A stretch of DNA of 35,391 nt. Origin: Candidatus Halobonum tyrrellensis G22 (lineage in GTDB: Archaea; Halobacteriota; Halobacteria; Halobacteriales; Haloferacaceae). The notes under the pieces were generated by a model. That model was not told the DNA's origin, made no database searches, and saw nothing but the letters and a program-made list of their open reading frames with translations. Shown here piece after piece: positions 23,900 through 31,351 of the stretch. Made by a program: the position numbers and the translations under genes. The DNA lies in assembly GCF_000495475.1 (NCBI RefSeq), contig NZ_ASGZ01000043.1, positions 1-35,391 on the forward strand. The letters run 5' to 3'. How positions within the stretch are numbered: the first letter of the stretch is position 1; the number at the start of each line of letters is the position of its first letter.

Positions 23900-25240
23900 A
23901 TGAGCGACGCCGACACGGAGCGTCTCGCCGCGCGGGTGCGGGAGGGCGACCTCCGGCTGTACGAACTGGAGGAGCACGCGGACGCCGACACCGCCGTGGC
24001 GGCCCGCAGGCTACTCGTCGAGGAGGCGTCGGGCGCGGAGTTGGAGACGACCGGCGAGTACGCGTTCCCCGCCGAGATGGCGACGGGGACGAACGTCGAG
24101 AACATGGTCGGGGCGGTGCAGGTGCCGGTGGGCGTCGTCGGCCCGGTGACGATAGACGGTGGCGCGCTCTCGGGCGAGCGGCACGTTCCGATGGCGACGA
24201 CGGAGGGGGCGCTGCTCGCGTCGGTCAACCGCGGCTGTTCGGCGCTGAACACCGCGGGCGGCGCGAGCGCTCGCGTGTTGAAGAATCGGATGACCCGCGC
24301 GCCCGTCTTCCGCGTCGACGGCGTCGTGGAGGCGGAGGCGCTCGCGTCGTGGACCCGCGACAACGTCGAGGCGCTCCGAGCCGTTGCGGAGGCGACGACG
24401 AACCACGGCGAACTCCGCGAGGTCCGACCGTACGCCGTCGGCAACAACGTCTACCTCCGGTTCGCCTACGACACGAAGGACGCGATGGGGATGAACATGG
24501 CTACCATCGCGACCGAGGCGGCCTGCGAAGTGGTCGAAGACGAGACGGGCGCGGAACTGGTCGCGCTGTCGGGCAACCTCTGTTCGGACAAGAAGCCCGC
24601 GGCGGTCAACGCCGTCGAGGGGCGCGGCCGGACCGTCGCCGCCGACGTGACCGTCCCCCGCGAGACGGTCCGGGAGACGCTCAAGACCACCCCGGAGGCC
24701 GTCGCCGAGGTGAACACCCGGAAGAACCTCGTCGGGTCGGCGAAGGCCGGGAGTCTGGGCTTCAACGCCCACGTCGCCAACGCGGTGGCGGCGGTGTTCC
24801 TCGCCACGGGCCAAGACGCCGCACAGGTCGTCGAGGGTGCGAACGCCATCACCACCGCCGAGGTCGTGGCCGGCGACGCGCCCTCGCGGACGGTCGACCG
24901 GAACGGGGCCGCCGAGTCCGGCGTCGGCCCGGACGGCGACGCCCCGGACGGCGACGCCCCGGACGGCGACGGCGCCGCCGCGGGGCGCGGCGGCGACCTG
25001 TACGTCTCGGTGACGCTCGCGTCGCTCGAAGTCGGCACGGTCGGCGGCGGGACGAAACTCCCGACGCAGGCGGAGGCGCTCGACGTGCTCGGGGTTCGGG
25101 GCGGCGGCGACCCCGCTGGGAGCAACGCCGACGCCCTCGCGGAGGCGGTGGCGGTGACGGCGCTCGCGGGCGAACTCTCCCTGCTGTCGGCGCTCGCGTC
25201 GCGCAACCTCTCGTCGGCCCACGCCGAACTCGGCCGGTAG
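23900..25240 (+). CDS. hmgA: HMG-CoA reductase (class I)
   Basis: This 446-residue enzyme reduces HMG-CoA to mevalonate with NADPH and commits carbon to the isoprenoid lipids of archaeal membranes. ENMVGAVQVPVGVVGP (67-82) and ATTEGALLASVNRG (99-112) mark the substrate domain. Likely catalytic residues are E102, K231 (SDKKPA), D306 (GQDAAQ) and H441 near the C-terminus (SSAHAELGR). DAMGMN (194-199) and GGGTKLPTQ are also present. It is about 40 residues longer than the roughly 403-residue Haloferax enzyme. The excess is an insert at about 327-365, with DGDAP repeats, just before LYVSVTLASLEVGT. The ATG is chosen from the promoter position. Confidence 0.95.
   Translation: MSDADTERLAARVREGDLRLYELEEHADADTAVAARRLLVEEASGAELETTGEYAFPAEMATGTNVENMVGAVQVPVGVVGPVTIDGGALSGERHVPMATTEGALLASVNRGCSALNTAGGASARVLKNRMTRAPVFRVDGVVEAEALASWTRDNVEALRAVAEATTNHGELREVRPYAVGNNVYLRFAYDTKDAMGMNMATIATEAACEVVEDETGAELVALSGNLCSDKKPAAVNAVEGRGRTVAADVTVPRETVRETLKTTPEAVAEVNTRKNLVGSAKAGSLGFNAHVANAVAAVFLATGQDAAQVVEGANAITTAEVVAGDAPSRTVDRNGAAESGVGPDGDAPDGDAPDGDGAAAGRGGDLYVSVTLASLEVGTVGGGTKLPTQAEALDVLGVRGGGDPAGSNADALAEAVAVTALAGELSLLSALASRNLSSAHAELGR
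24931..24970. repeat. 15-bp in-frame tandem repeat inside hmgA
   Basis: GGACGGCGACGCCCC occurs twice exactly (24931-24945, 24946-24960) plus 10 bp of a third unit. It encodes repeated Pro-Asp-Gly-Asp-Ala in the insert of HMG-CoA reductase. Confidence 0.75.
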
Positions 25241-25276
25241 TCGCCGGTCCGTCGTTCCCGCTCCGCGCGGAGCCGA

Positions 25277-25675
25277 CTACGACGGGGGGTCGGCCCGACT
25301 CCCGCGGACGTTCCGCACCGCGTCGGCGCCGAACGCGACCGCGAGACCGACCACCACGCAGCCGCCCGCGACGACCCGCGCGACCCGACCGGTCGGCGTC
25401 CACCCGAGCGCCCGCGCGAGGAACGGCGCGGCGAACACCGCCCACCCGACCGCCTGTTCCGCGCGGTCGGCGAGCAGGCGGTCGAACGCGATCAGTCCGA
25501 AGAACGTCGCCATCAGCCACCAGCCGACCGCGTCGGTCGGGAAGCCCGCCGGGAGCCACGCCCCGAAGAGAGCGGCCCCGGAGAGGTAGCCGACGCTGAC
25601 GACGCCGACGGCGTTGAGGGGGGCGGAGAGCGGGGAGTCGTCGAACACGGCGGGCGGTCGGTCCGCCGCGGGCAT
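25277..25675 (-). CDS. Small membrane protein, unknown function
   Basis: This 132-residue product has three or four hydrophobic segments (about 20-40, 50-65, 75-95 and 97-115) and a short Asp/Pro-rich tail. No catalytic motif or family is recognised. The ATG at 25675 (MPAADRPPAVFDDSP) is preferred over an ATG or GTG 13 codons upstream, because the upstream part is Arg/Pro-rich and lies in the divergent promoter region. It is convergent with hmgA (36 bp between stops) and divergent from the methyltransferase gene. Confidence 0.65.
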   Translation of the reverse strand: MPAADRPPAVFDDSPLSAPLNAVGVVSVGYLSGAALFGAWLPAGFPTDAVGWWLMATFFGLIAFDRLLADRAEQAVGWAVFAAPFLARALGWTPTGRVARVVAGGCVVVGLAVAFGADAVRNVRGSRADPPS

Positions 25676-25717
25676 AAACGTCCGCGGTCGGGGGTCCCCG
25701 TGCCGACCGACCACGCG

Positions 25718-25726
25718 GCTTTACGG
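25718..25726 (+). promoter_or_regulatory. TATA-like box for the methyltransferase gene
   Basis: GGCTTTACG would start transcription near 25750, about 13 nt before the GTG at 25763. It lies inside the frame-open upstream extension, so a start at 25700 is unlikely. Confidence 0.4.
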
Positions 25727-25762
25727 TCGGCGACGCCCGATGCCCGGCCGAGAGGGACCAAC

Positions 25763-26473
25763 GTGACACGCGACGGAAGTGGGAGCGAGGGGGACGAGGA
25801 CGGCGACGGCGTCAAACGGGCGGTCAGGCGCCACTGGGACGGCCGCGCGGCGACGTTCGACGACGAGGTCCACCACGGTATCCACACCGACGAACAGCGC
25901 GAGCGGTGGCTGTCGGTGCTCGACGCGTGGGTCGACGACCCGCCGCGACGGGTGCTCGATGCGGGCTGTGGGACGGGCGTGGTGTCGCTGCTGTTGGCCG
26001 AACTCGGCCACGACGTGACGGGCGTCGACTTCGCGCCCGGGATGCTCGACCGCGCGCGAGCGAAGGCGGCCGCGCGAGCGCGTCTCGCGGGGTCGGCGCG
26101 CTTTCTGGCGGGCGACGCGACCCGCCTCGCCGCGCCCGACGGCGCGTACGACGCGCTGACCGCGCGCCACCTGCTGTGGACGCTCCCCGACCCCGCGGGC
26201 GCGCTCCGCGAGTGGCGGCGGGTCGTCCGCCCGGGCGGCCGGGTCGTCCTGGTCGAGGGGCGGTGGGACCACGACGAACCGCGCGGGGAGTACCGCGCGG
26301 TCCACGGCGACCTCCCGCTGTACGACGGCCGCCCGCCCCACGACCTGTGCGACCGCCTCGAAGCGTCGGGGTTCGTCGGCGTCGACGCCGAGCGGCTGAT
26401 GGACCCGACGCTGTGGGGGCGCGACCCCCGCCACGAGTACTACGTCGTCGCCGGGACCGTCCCCGAGGCGTAG
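25763..26473 (+). CDS. SAM-dependent methyltransferase (class I)
   Basis: In this 236-residue Rossmann methyltransferase, motif I is VLDAGCGTGVVSLLLAELG (about 62-80). It is followed by VTGVDFAPGMLDRARAKA (the acidic ribose-binding residue is Asp in GVD) and FLAGDATRLAAPDGAYDALTARHLLW. This matches the UbiE/COQ5-like Methyltransf_11 group; the substrate is not readable. The first ~20 residues are acidic and flexible. The start is GTG at 25763, chosen because the promoter lies downstream of the farther upstream start at 25700. It runs alone, convergent with the DUF5817-like gene. Confidence 0.85.
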   Translation: MTRDGSGSEGDEDGDGVKRAVRRHWDGRAATFDDEVHHGIHTDEQRERWLSVLDAWVDDPPRRVLDAGCGTGVVSLLLAELGHDVTGVDFAPGMLDRARAKAAARARLAGSARFLAGDATRLAAPDGAYDALTARHLLWTLPDPAGALREWRRVVRPGGRVVLVEGRWDHDEPRGEYRAVHGDLPLYDGRPPHDLCDRLEASGFVGVDAERLMDPTLWGRDPRHEYYVVAGTVPEA

Positions 26474-26548
26474 CCGGCGCCGGCGGGCGGAGGACCGGCC
26501 GTCCGGGAGCCGTCGACCCGGGGGACGGGCCGGGACCCGACGCGGCCG

Positions 26549-27064
26549 CTACAGCAGGCGGTACTCGCCGCGCGACTCGCTCGCCTCGCCGCGTTTCGTC
26601 AGCCTCTCGAGCAGGTCGCGGGCGCTGTCGGCGGGCACGCCGCGGTCGGTGGCGTACTCGACCACCGCCTCCTCTGTCGTGTGTCCGGCTTCGAGCGCGT
26701 CGCGTACCACCTCGTCGCGCGAGCGCGAGCGCTCCCGCGAGACGTCGCCCGCCGCGGTCACCTCGTCGGCGTCCAACCCCGAGCGTTCGAGGTACTCCCG
26801 CTCGTCCATCCCCGCCTCGTCGGCCGCCTCCGCCAGTTCCGCGACCGTACCGGCGCGCTCGAACGCGTCCTCGTCGCCCGACTTCTCCGCGAGTAGGCGC
26901 GCGCGCGCCTGCGCCGCCGCCGCGCGGTCCTCGGACTCGTAAAAGCGTCGCAGCGGCGTCGAGTGACGCGTCCCGCAGCGCGGACACGTCGCCGACTCCT
27001 GCGTGTCGGGGTCGGAGAGCAGCCAGTAGGTCCCACAGTCCGAACAGCCGACGACCGCGTACAT
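26549..27064 (-). CDS. DUF5817-like protein: zinc ribbon plus C-terminal helical/wHTH region
   Basis: This 171-residue protein opens with MYAVVGCSDC and a zinc ribbon of C7/C10 and C27/C30 (CPRCG). An Ala/Glu/Arg-rich helical middle (about 40-110) follows. The C-terminal winged-helix-like segment runs from about 111 (RSRSRDEVVRDALEAGHTTEE...) to GRGEYRLL-type end ASESRGEYRLL. From memory this is the haloarchaeal DUF5817 architecture, of unknown function. The domains suggest nucleic-acid binding; this is inference. It is convergent with the methyltransferase gene and divergent from the cupin gene. Confidence 0.8.
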   Translation of the reverse strand: MYAVVGCSDCGTYWLLSDPDTQESATCPRCGTRHSTPLRRFYESEDRAAAAQARARLLAEKSGDEDAFERAGTVAELAEAADEAGMDEREYLERSGLDADEVTAAGDVSRERSRSRDEVVRDALEAGHTTEEAVVEYATDRGVPADSARDLLERLTKRGEASESRGEYRLL

Positions 27065-27182
27065 ACCGACGCTACCGCGTCGTCGGGCTTGAATCTGTCC
27101 ACGCGCGAGTGGTGCCCGCCACCGGACACCGCCCGGAGCGGTCGCGCGTCGGCGTCGACCACGCGCCGGGCGGATGCCGGCA

Positions 27183-27190
27183 GAGTTACG
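27183..27190 (+). promoter_or_regulatory. TATA-like box for the cupin gene
   Basis: GAGTTACG is centred 27 nt before the ATG at 27214. Confidence 0.4.
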
Positions 27191-27213
27191 ACCCGTCGCG
27201 TTCGGCTCCCCGT

Positions 27214-27573
27214 ATGGAGGAGACGGAGAACATCGAGACGGTTCGGTACGACTCGGCCGACGACGTGGAGGCGGCGCCCGGCGTCGAACTCGCGCAGCTC
27301 GCGGCGGGCGAGGAGATGAGCGTCCAGCACTTCGCGGTCGACCCCGGCGAGACCATCCCGGAGCACGAACACCACCACGAGCAGGCGGGCTACGTGCTGA
27401 CGGGCGCGCTCACGTTCATCTTCCCCGACGGCGAGGAGGTCACCGTCGAGGAGGGCGACTCGTACGTCATCCCCGGCGGCCGACCCCACGGCGCGGAGAA
27501 CCGCAACGACGAGCGGATCGAGGGTATCGACGTGTTCAGCCCGCCCCGGCTGGACGCCGACTGGGCGGAGTAG
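27214..27573 (+). CDS. Single-domain cupin
   Basis: This 119-residue cupin has motif 1 PEHEHHHEQAGYVLTGALTF (49-68), giving H51, H53 and E57-type metal ligands, and motif 2 GDSYVIPGGRPHGAEN (81-96) giving H92. It is a complete small beta-barrel with a metal-binding site. Function is open: such proteins range from isomerases and dioxygenases to sugar- or ligand-binding proteins. ATG start with a TATA-like box 27 nt upstream; a longer upstream frame is not supported. It is convergent with the aSUI1 gene, 48 bp between stops. Confidence 0.88.
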   Translation: MEETENIETVRYDSADDVEAAPGVELAQLAAGEEMSVQHFAVDPGETIPEHEHHHEQAGYVLTGALTFIFPDGEEVTVEEGDSYVIPGGRPHGAENRNDERIEGIDVFSPPRLDADWAE

Positions 27574-27621
27574 CGGCTCCGCTCGCGGCGCGTCAGTTCC
27601 CAGCGGAGAGGAACTCGGCGG

Positions 27622-27906
27622 CTACTCGACCGTGTACCCCTTGTCGCGGAGCAACTCGGCCGCGCGGTCCTGGTGGTCGCCCTGAAGTTCGATCGCGCCG
27701 TCCTCGACGGTGCCGCCGGTGCCGACCGACTTCTTGAGGTCGGAGGCGAGCGACTTCACGTCGACGTCGCCCTCGAACCCCTCCACGATGGTGACGGGCT
27801 TGTTGTACGTCCGGCGCTCCATCCGGATGGTGAGCCGCTGTTCGGCGCGGTCGAGGTCTGCGGTCGGGTCGTCGGGGATGTCCGCGAACGGGTCGTCGTC
27901 GCTCAT
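27622..27906 (-). CDS. Translation initiation factor aSUI1 (eIF1-like)
   Basis: This 94-residue protein has the SUI1 fold: RLTIRMERRTYNKPVTIVEGF (about 24-44, split), LASDLKKSVGTGGTVEDG with the Gly-rich loop, ELQGDHQDRAAELLRDKGY at the C-terminus. It helps select the start codon on the small ribosomal subunit. An acidic N-terminal tail of about 20 residues precedes the fold, as in other haloarchaeal members. The ATG at 27906 is set by the TATA-like box about 28 nt upstream; a frame-open ATG nine codons earlier would lie within the leader. Confidence 0.93.
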   Translation of the reverse strand: MSDDDPFADIPDDPTADLDRAEQRLTIRMERRTYNKPVTIVEGFEGDVDVKSLASDLKKSVGTGGTVEDGAIELQGDHQDRAAELLRDKGYTVE

Positions 27907-27930
27907 GGACTGAGCGTACGCGCCCCACGT

Positions 27931-27940
27931 CAAAAAGCAC
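27931..27940 (-). promoter_or_regulatory. TATA-like box for the aSUI1 gene
   Basis: GTGCTTTTTG on the minus strand is centred about 28 nt before the ATG at 27906. Confidence 0.5.
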
Positions 27941-28000
27941 GAGGCCGACGGGCACGGTGTCGGGGGGAACGCGGCCGCCGCGCGGTGCGGACCGGTCGGC

Positions 28001-29263
28001 TCAGGCGAGGTCGTGGATCCGCTCGACGACCTCGTCGGCGAACTCGGAGGTGGCGAGCTTCGTGGCGCCGTCGCGCTGGCGTTCGAGGTCGTAGGTGACC
28101 CGGCCCGACGCGATCTGCTCCTCGACGGCGTCGCGCACGAGGTCGCCCGCGTCGCTCCAGCCGAGGTAGTCGAGCATCTCGCGGCCCGAGAGGATCATCG
28201 CGGTGGGGTTGACCTTGTCCTGACCGGCGTGTTTGGGCGCCGAGCCGTGGACGGGCTCCGCGAGCGCGCGGCCGTCGCCGAAGTTGATCCCCGGGGCGAT
28301 GCCGAGCCCGCCGATCTGTGCGCCGGCGGAGTCGGAGAGGTAGTCGCCGTTGAGGTTCGGCATCGCGAGCACGTCGTAGTCGGTCGTCCGGGTGAGCAGT
28401 TGCTGGAGCATGTTGTCGGCGATGCGGTCCTTGACGACCAGTTTGTCGTCGGGCGCCTCGCCGTCGTACTCCTCCCAGAGTTCGTCTTCGGTGATCGTCT
28501 CCTCGCCGTACTCCTCGTCGGCGAGTTCGTACCCCCAGTCGCGGAACGCCGCCTCGGTGAACTTCATGATGTTCCCCTTGTGGACCAGCGTCACCGAGTC
28601 GCGGTCGTTGGCGAGGGCGTACTCGATGGCCTGTCGGATCAGCCGCTTGGAGCCGTACTCGGAGATGGGCTTGAGACCCAGCCCCACGGGACCGTCGTGG
28701 ATCTTCTCGTCGAACCCCATCTCGTCTTCGACGAACTCGCGGACCTTCTCGGCGTCGTCGGTGCCGGCCTCCCACTCGATGCCGGCGTACACGTCCTCGG
28801 TGTTCTCGCGGAACGACACCATGTCCATCTCGCCCGGCTCTTTGACGGGCGAGGGGACGCCGTCGAGGTGGTAGGTGGGGCGGACGTTCGCGTACAGGTC
28901 GAGCGTCTGCCGGAGCGCGACGTTGAGCGAGCGGAAGCCCGACCCGACGGGCGTCGTCAGCGGACCCTTGATCGCGACGCGGTGTTCGCGGATCGCCTCG
29001 ACCGTCTCGTCGGGGAGGTTCTCGTCGTACTTGTCGCGGGCGGACTCGCCGGCGTACACGCGCATCCACGCGATGTCGCGGCCGGTCGCCTCCGCGGCGG
29101 CGTCGAGCACCGTCTGGGCGGCGGGTCCGACGTCGGTTCCGATGCCGTCGCCGTGGATGATCGGGATGATCGGGTTCTCGGGGACGTCGAGTTCGCCGGT
29201 CTCCTCGTCGGCGAGCGTGATAACCTCGCCGTCTTCGGGCGCGTCAGCGATGTCGTAACTCAT
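28001..29263 (-). CDS. icd: Isocitrate dehydrogenase (NADP type)
   Basis: This 420-residue TCA-cycle enzyme converts isocitrate to 2-oxoglutarate and CO2. GSGFRSLNVALRQTLDLYAN (about 108-127) is the substrate and regulatory serine loop, SFRENTEDVYAGIEW the conserved core, and PNLNGDYLSD holds metal-binding aspartates. VTYDLER near the C-terminus keeps the Tyr and Arg used for NADP 2'-phosphate binding in E. coli. The other NADP pair, Lys-Tyr, reads Lys-His here (HGSAPKHAG). Length equals that of haloarchaeal Icd (about 419). The ATG at 29263 is supported by a TATA-like box about 34 nt upstream; 28 more frame-open codons upstream are not credible. Confidence 0.95.
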   Translation of the reverse strand: MSYDIADAPEDGEVITLADEETGELDVPENPIIPIIHGDGIGTDVGPAAQTVLDAAAEATGRDIAWMRVYAGESARDKYDENLPDETVEAIREHRVAIKGPLTTPVGSGFRSLNVALRQTLDLYANVRPTYHLDGVPSPVKEPGEMDMVSFRENTEDVYAGIEWEAGTDDAEKVREFVEDEMGFDEKIHDGPVGLGLKPISEYGSKRLIRQAIEYALANDRDSVTLVHKGNIMKFTEAAFRDWGYELADEEYGEETITEDELWEEYDGEAPDDKLVVKDRIADNMLQQLLTRTTDYDVLAMPNLNGDYLSDSAGAQIGGLGIAPGINFGDGRALAEPVHGSAPKHAGQDKVNPTAMILSGREMLDYLGWSDAGDLVRDAVEEQIASGRVTYDLERQRDGATKLATSEFADEVVERIHDLA

Positions 29264-29291
29264 TAGGCGTACGTGCGCCTTCCGAGGGAGG

Positions 29292-29302
29292 CCGAAAAAG
29301 CC
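29292..29302 (-). promoter_or_regulatory. TATA-like box for icd
   Basis: GGCTTTTTCGG on the minus strand is about 34 nt before the ATG at 29263, so a leader of about 7 nt is expected. Confidence 0.45.
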
Positions 29303-29364
29303 TGCCGTTCTCCGCGTCCCCCGCGTCGGTCCGGAGAGCCGATTCAAACGCTTCGAGACACCGT

Positions 29365-29396
29365 ATAACGTGTACTCCTACCGCGGTAGTCGTTAT
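29365..29396. repeat. Nested inverted repeats between the secreted-protein unit and icd
   Basis: A perfect 12-bp palindrome CTACCGCGGTAG (29378-29389) is flanked by ATAACG (29365-29370) and CGTTAT (29391-29396). It lies about 65 bp upstream of the icd TATA-like box and downstream of the stop at 29466. It may be an operator for icd or part of a transcription end. Confidence 0.4.
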
Positions 29397-29421
29397 TCAC
29401 CCCCGAGTACCCGGGGCGCAT

Positions 29422-29440
29422 CCGCCCGGTCGCCGGGCGG
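29422..29440 (-). terminator. GC-rich hairpin after the secreted-protein unit
   Basis: CCGCCCGG (29422-29429) and CCGGGCGG (29433-29440) form an 8-bp stem with a 3-nt loop about 26 nt past the stop at 29466. A weaker 5-bp stem follows at 29401-29416. No long T-run follows on the minus strand, so termination is only suggested. Confidence 0.3.
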
Positions 29441-29465
29441 GGGAGACGACCACGCCGCGCGCCGG

Positions 29466-29900
29466 TCAGGACGCGTCGCCGGTCGCGTGCGCGTCGACGC
29501 CGACGGACCCGCCGCTGTCGGTGCCGTCGCCGCCGTCGGTCGCACCGTCACCGCTATCGGTCGCACCGTCGCCGTCGTCGTTCGCTCCCGACCCCTCGGG
29601 GGTGTTCGCCCCGGACCCGCCCGCGCCGGCGGGCGTCCGGGCCTCCCCGCAGTCGCACGGGGTCGACGGCGTCGACGCGTCACCGCCCCCGTCGGGGGCG
29701 GGCGTGGCCGTCGGCCCGTCAACCGGCGACGGGGGCGCGTCCGTGGGCGTCGAGGTCCACGCGGCGGTCGGGGCGTCGTCGGACGCGACCGCCGGAGCCG
29801 AGGGCGTCGACCCGTCGAGTCGGTCGAGCGCGAACGCGCCCCCGACGACGAGGCCGACCAGCACGACGACTGCCACGGCGAGTGGCAGTCCGCGGTCCAC
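29466..29900 (-). CDS. Membrane-anchored acidic Thr/Pro/Gly-rich protein, unknown function
   Basis: This 144-residue product has one hydrophobic helix at about residues 6-25 (PLAVAVVVLVGLVVGGAFAL). The remaining ~115 residues are Asp/Gly/Thr/Pro/Ser-rich low complexity and probably outside the cell. A CDCG stands alone near residue 82. Near the end a 7-residue repeat (ATDSGDG, ATDGGDG) follows 21-bp DNA repeats at 29524-29586. The GTG start is 3 nt after the stop of the Tat-substrate gene, so the two are one unit. The composition recalls surface stalks that carry O-glycans in haloarchaea, but this is inference. No family recognised. Confidence 0.65.
   Translation of the reverse strand: MDRGLPLAVAVVVLVGLVVGGAFALDRLDGSTPSAPAVASDDAPTAAWTSTPTDAPPSPVDGPTATPAPDGGGDASTPSTPCDCGEARTPAGAGGSGANTPEGSGANDDGDGATDSGDGATDGGDGTDSGGSVGVDAHATGDAS
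29524..29586. repeat. 21-bp in-frame tandem repeat in the acidic membrane protein gene
   Basis: Three units (29524-29544, 29545-29565, 29566-29586), the third more diverged, encode a repeated 7-residue Ala-Thr-Asp-x-Gly-Asp-Gly motif on the minus strand. Confidence 0.6.
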
Positions 29901-29903
29901 CGG

Positions 29904-31016
29904 TTACTCGCCGGCCTCGGGGACCTCTTCGGTGAGGAAGTACGTGGTCGCCGTCCAGTCGGAGGAGTCCCACGCGGTCTTCCCGTCGTCGGCGTTCGAG
30001 ATGGTGACGTGCTCGCCCCCGCCGCCGTAGCTCGCGTTGGCGACGAACTCGTAGGAGTCGCCCGCCTCGAGGACGTTCCTGCCGGTCAGGTCGACTTCGA
30101 CGCGGAGGTTCGTCCCCTCCTTCGAGACCGAGATGAACTCCGGGATCGACATCTCGTTCCACGAGCCGTTCTTCGCGTACTCCATGTGGAAGCCGTCGCC
30201 GGACTCCCAGATGATCTGGGCGGCGTGGCCGTCGACCGCGAGGCCGAGCGCCATGTTGGCGGCGTCGACCGTCTCGTCGGACCACGGTTCGTCGAGCACC
30301 ACGTCGTAGACGACCGACGAGAGGGCCGTCCCGTCGAACCGGTAGTCGATGAACAGGTCCATCGCACCCTTGGTCACGATGCCCTTGTCGGGGTTCTTCG
30401 GCTCCTGGTTCTCCGGGGAGGCGTAGTGGGAGTCGTAGCCGCCGGCCGACCCGTCGGCCTCGGCATCCATCCCCACGTCGCTCTCGAGGTTGCGCACGGC
30501 GAGGCCCATCGTGTTCTCGGCCTCGGCGGAGAACTCCTCGCCCGCCGCGTCCGTGACCTCGACCGTCAGGCGGAGTTGGAGTTCGGAACTCCCCGTCCCG
30601 CCGTCCTGGTCGACCGAGAAGGCGTCGTCGCCGAACACCTCGGTCACGTCCGTCGGCGCGAGCGAGAAGTCGTACGTTCCCTGCGTGTTCGTGAGACCTT
30701 CGACGGTCGTCTCCGAGACCGCCTCCCAACCGCTGCCGATGCTGCCCTCCAGCGTGATGTCCGCCTCGCGTGCGGGGTCGTCGAAGCTCTCGTAGGAGAA
30801 CGTGCCGGTCACCGCCACGTCGTAGCGGGTGACCCGCCCGTCCGCGTTGACGACCTTCTTCGGGTTGGACTTCGTGAACGTCGCGCCGACCTGCGCCGCC
30901 GCGCTCCCCGCGAGCGCGCCGACGCCGCCGACCGCGCCGACCAGACCGACGCCGAGTGCTTTGACCGCCGTTCGTCGACCGAGACCGCTTCCGTTGGAGT
31001 TGGTGGGTTCGTCCAT
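29904..31016 (-). CDS. Tat-exported protein, unknown function
   Basis: This 370-residue product begins with a twin-arginine signal: GRRTAVKAL (R14, R15), then a hydrophobic stretch GVGLVGAVGGVGALAGSAAA, with likely processing after residue ~41. There is no lipobox cysteine. The mature part has alternating beta-rich sequence and very few cysteines. It includes VTRYDVAVTGTFSYESF (about 62-78), a middle segment with NPDKGIVTKGAMDLFIDYRF, and NASYGGGGEHVTISNADD near the end. I recognise no family. It is probably folded before export and acts outside the cell or at the surface. The partner gene 3 nt downstream encodes a membrane-anchored acidic protein, so the two may work together. Confidence 0.8.
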   Translation of the reverse strand: MDEPTNSNGSGLGRRTAVKALGVGLVGAVGGVGALAGSAAAQVGATFTKSNPKKVVNADGRVTRYDVAVTGTFSYESFDDPAREADITLEGSIGSGWEAVSETTVEGLTNTQGTYDFSLAPTDVTEVFGDDAFSVDQDGGTGSSELQLRLTVEVTDAAGEEFSAEAENTMGLAVRNLESDVGMDAEADGSAGGYDSHYASPENQEPKNPDKGIVTKGAMDLFIDYRFDGTALSSVVYDVVLDEPWSDETVDAANMALGLAVDGHAAQIIWESGDGFHMEYAKNGSWNEMSIPEFISVSKEGTNLRVEVDLTGRNVLEAGDSYEFVANASYGGGGEHVTISNADDGKTAWDSSDWTATTYFLTEEVPEAGE

Positions 31017-31351
31017 CGTGAGATCGTCCCGAACGGGCCCGCCCCTCCCCCCCTCGTGCTGTCGCGTCTGAGGGCGGGGGAACCCGACGGGACGAACCGG
31101 GGCCGACTACCGATTAGTAATGGAGCTGATTAGCGAGTTACAGGACGCGGTTCCGGGCGGGAAACGACTCCCTCGAACCCGTTCTGTGTCGTGTTACGTT
31201 CCGGTTATACACCAACTAACGACCCGTACGCGGACCGGGCGGGCCGGCGCCCTCACGAACTCGCGGTCGCAGGTCCGATGGGGCCGGGTTCGGGTGCCGC
31301 TTCGGCTTCCGCTTTCCGGGCGCTTTTGCGTCGGCCCGCGAACCCGCGAGC
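31017..31351. other. Divergent intergenic region, Tat-protein unit and asparaginase
   Basis: About 335 bp. It holds a possible TATA-like box for the leftward unit (TTACTAATC, 31112-31120, minus strand, leader about 70 nt) and one for the rightward gene at 31322-31329. A C-rich stretch at 31039-31058 faces the G-rich 31069-31080. No gene is supported; frames here lack domains. Confidence 0.5.
31322..31329 (+). promoter_or_regulatory. TATA-like box for the asparaginase gene
   Basis: GCTTTTGC is centred 27 nt before the GTG at 31352 and fixes that GTG as the start. Confidence 0.5.
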
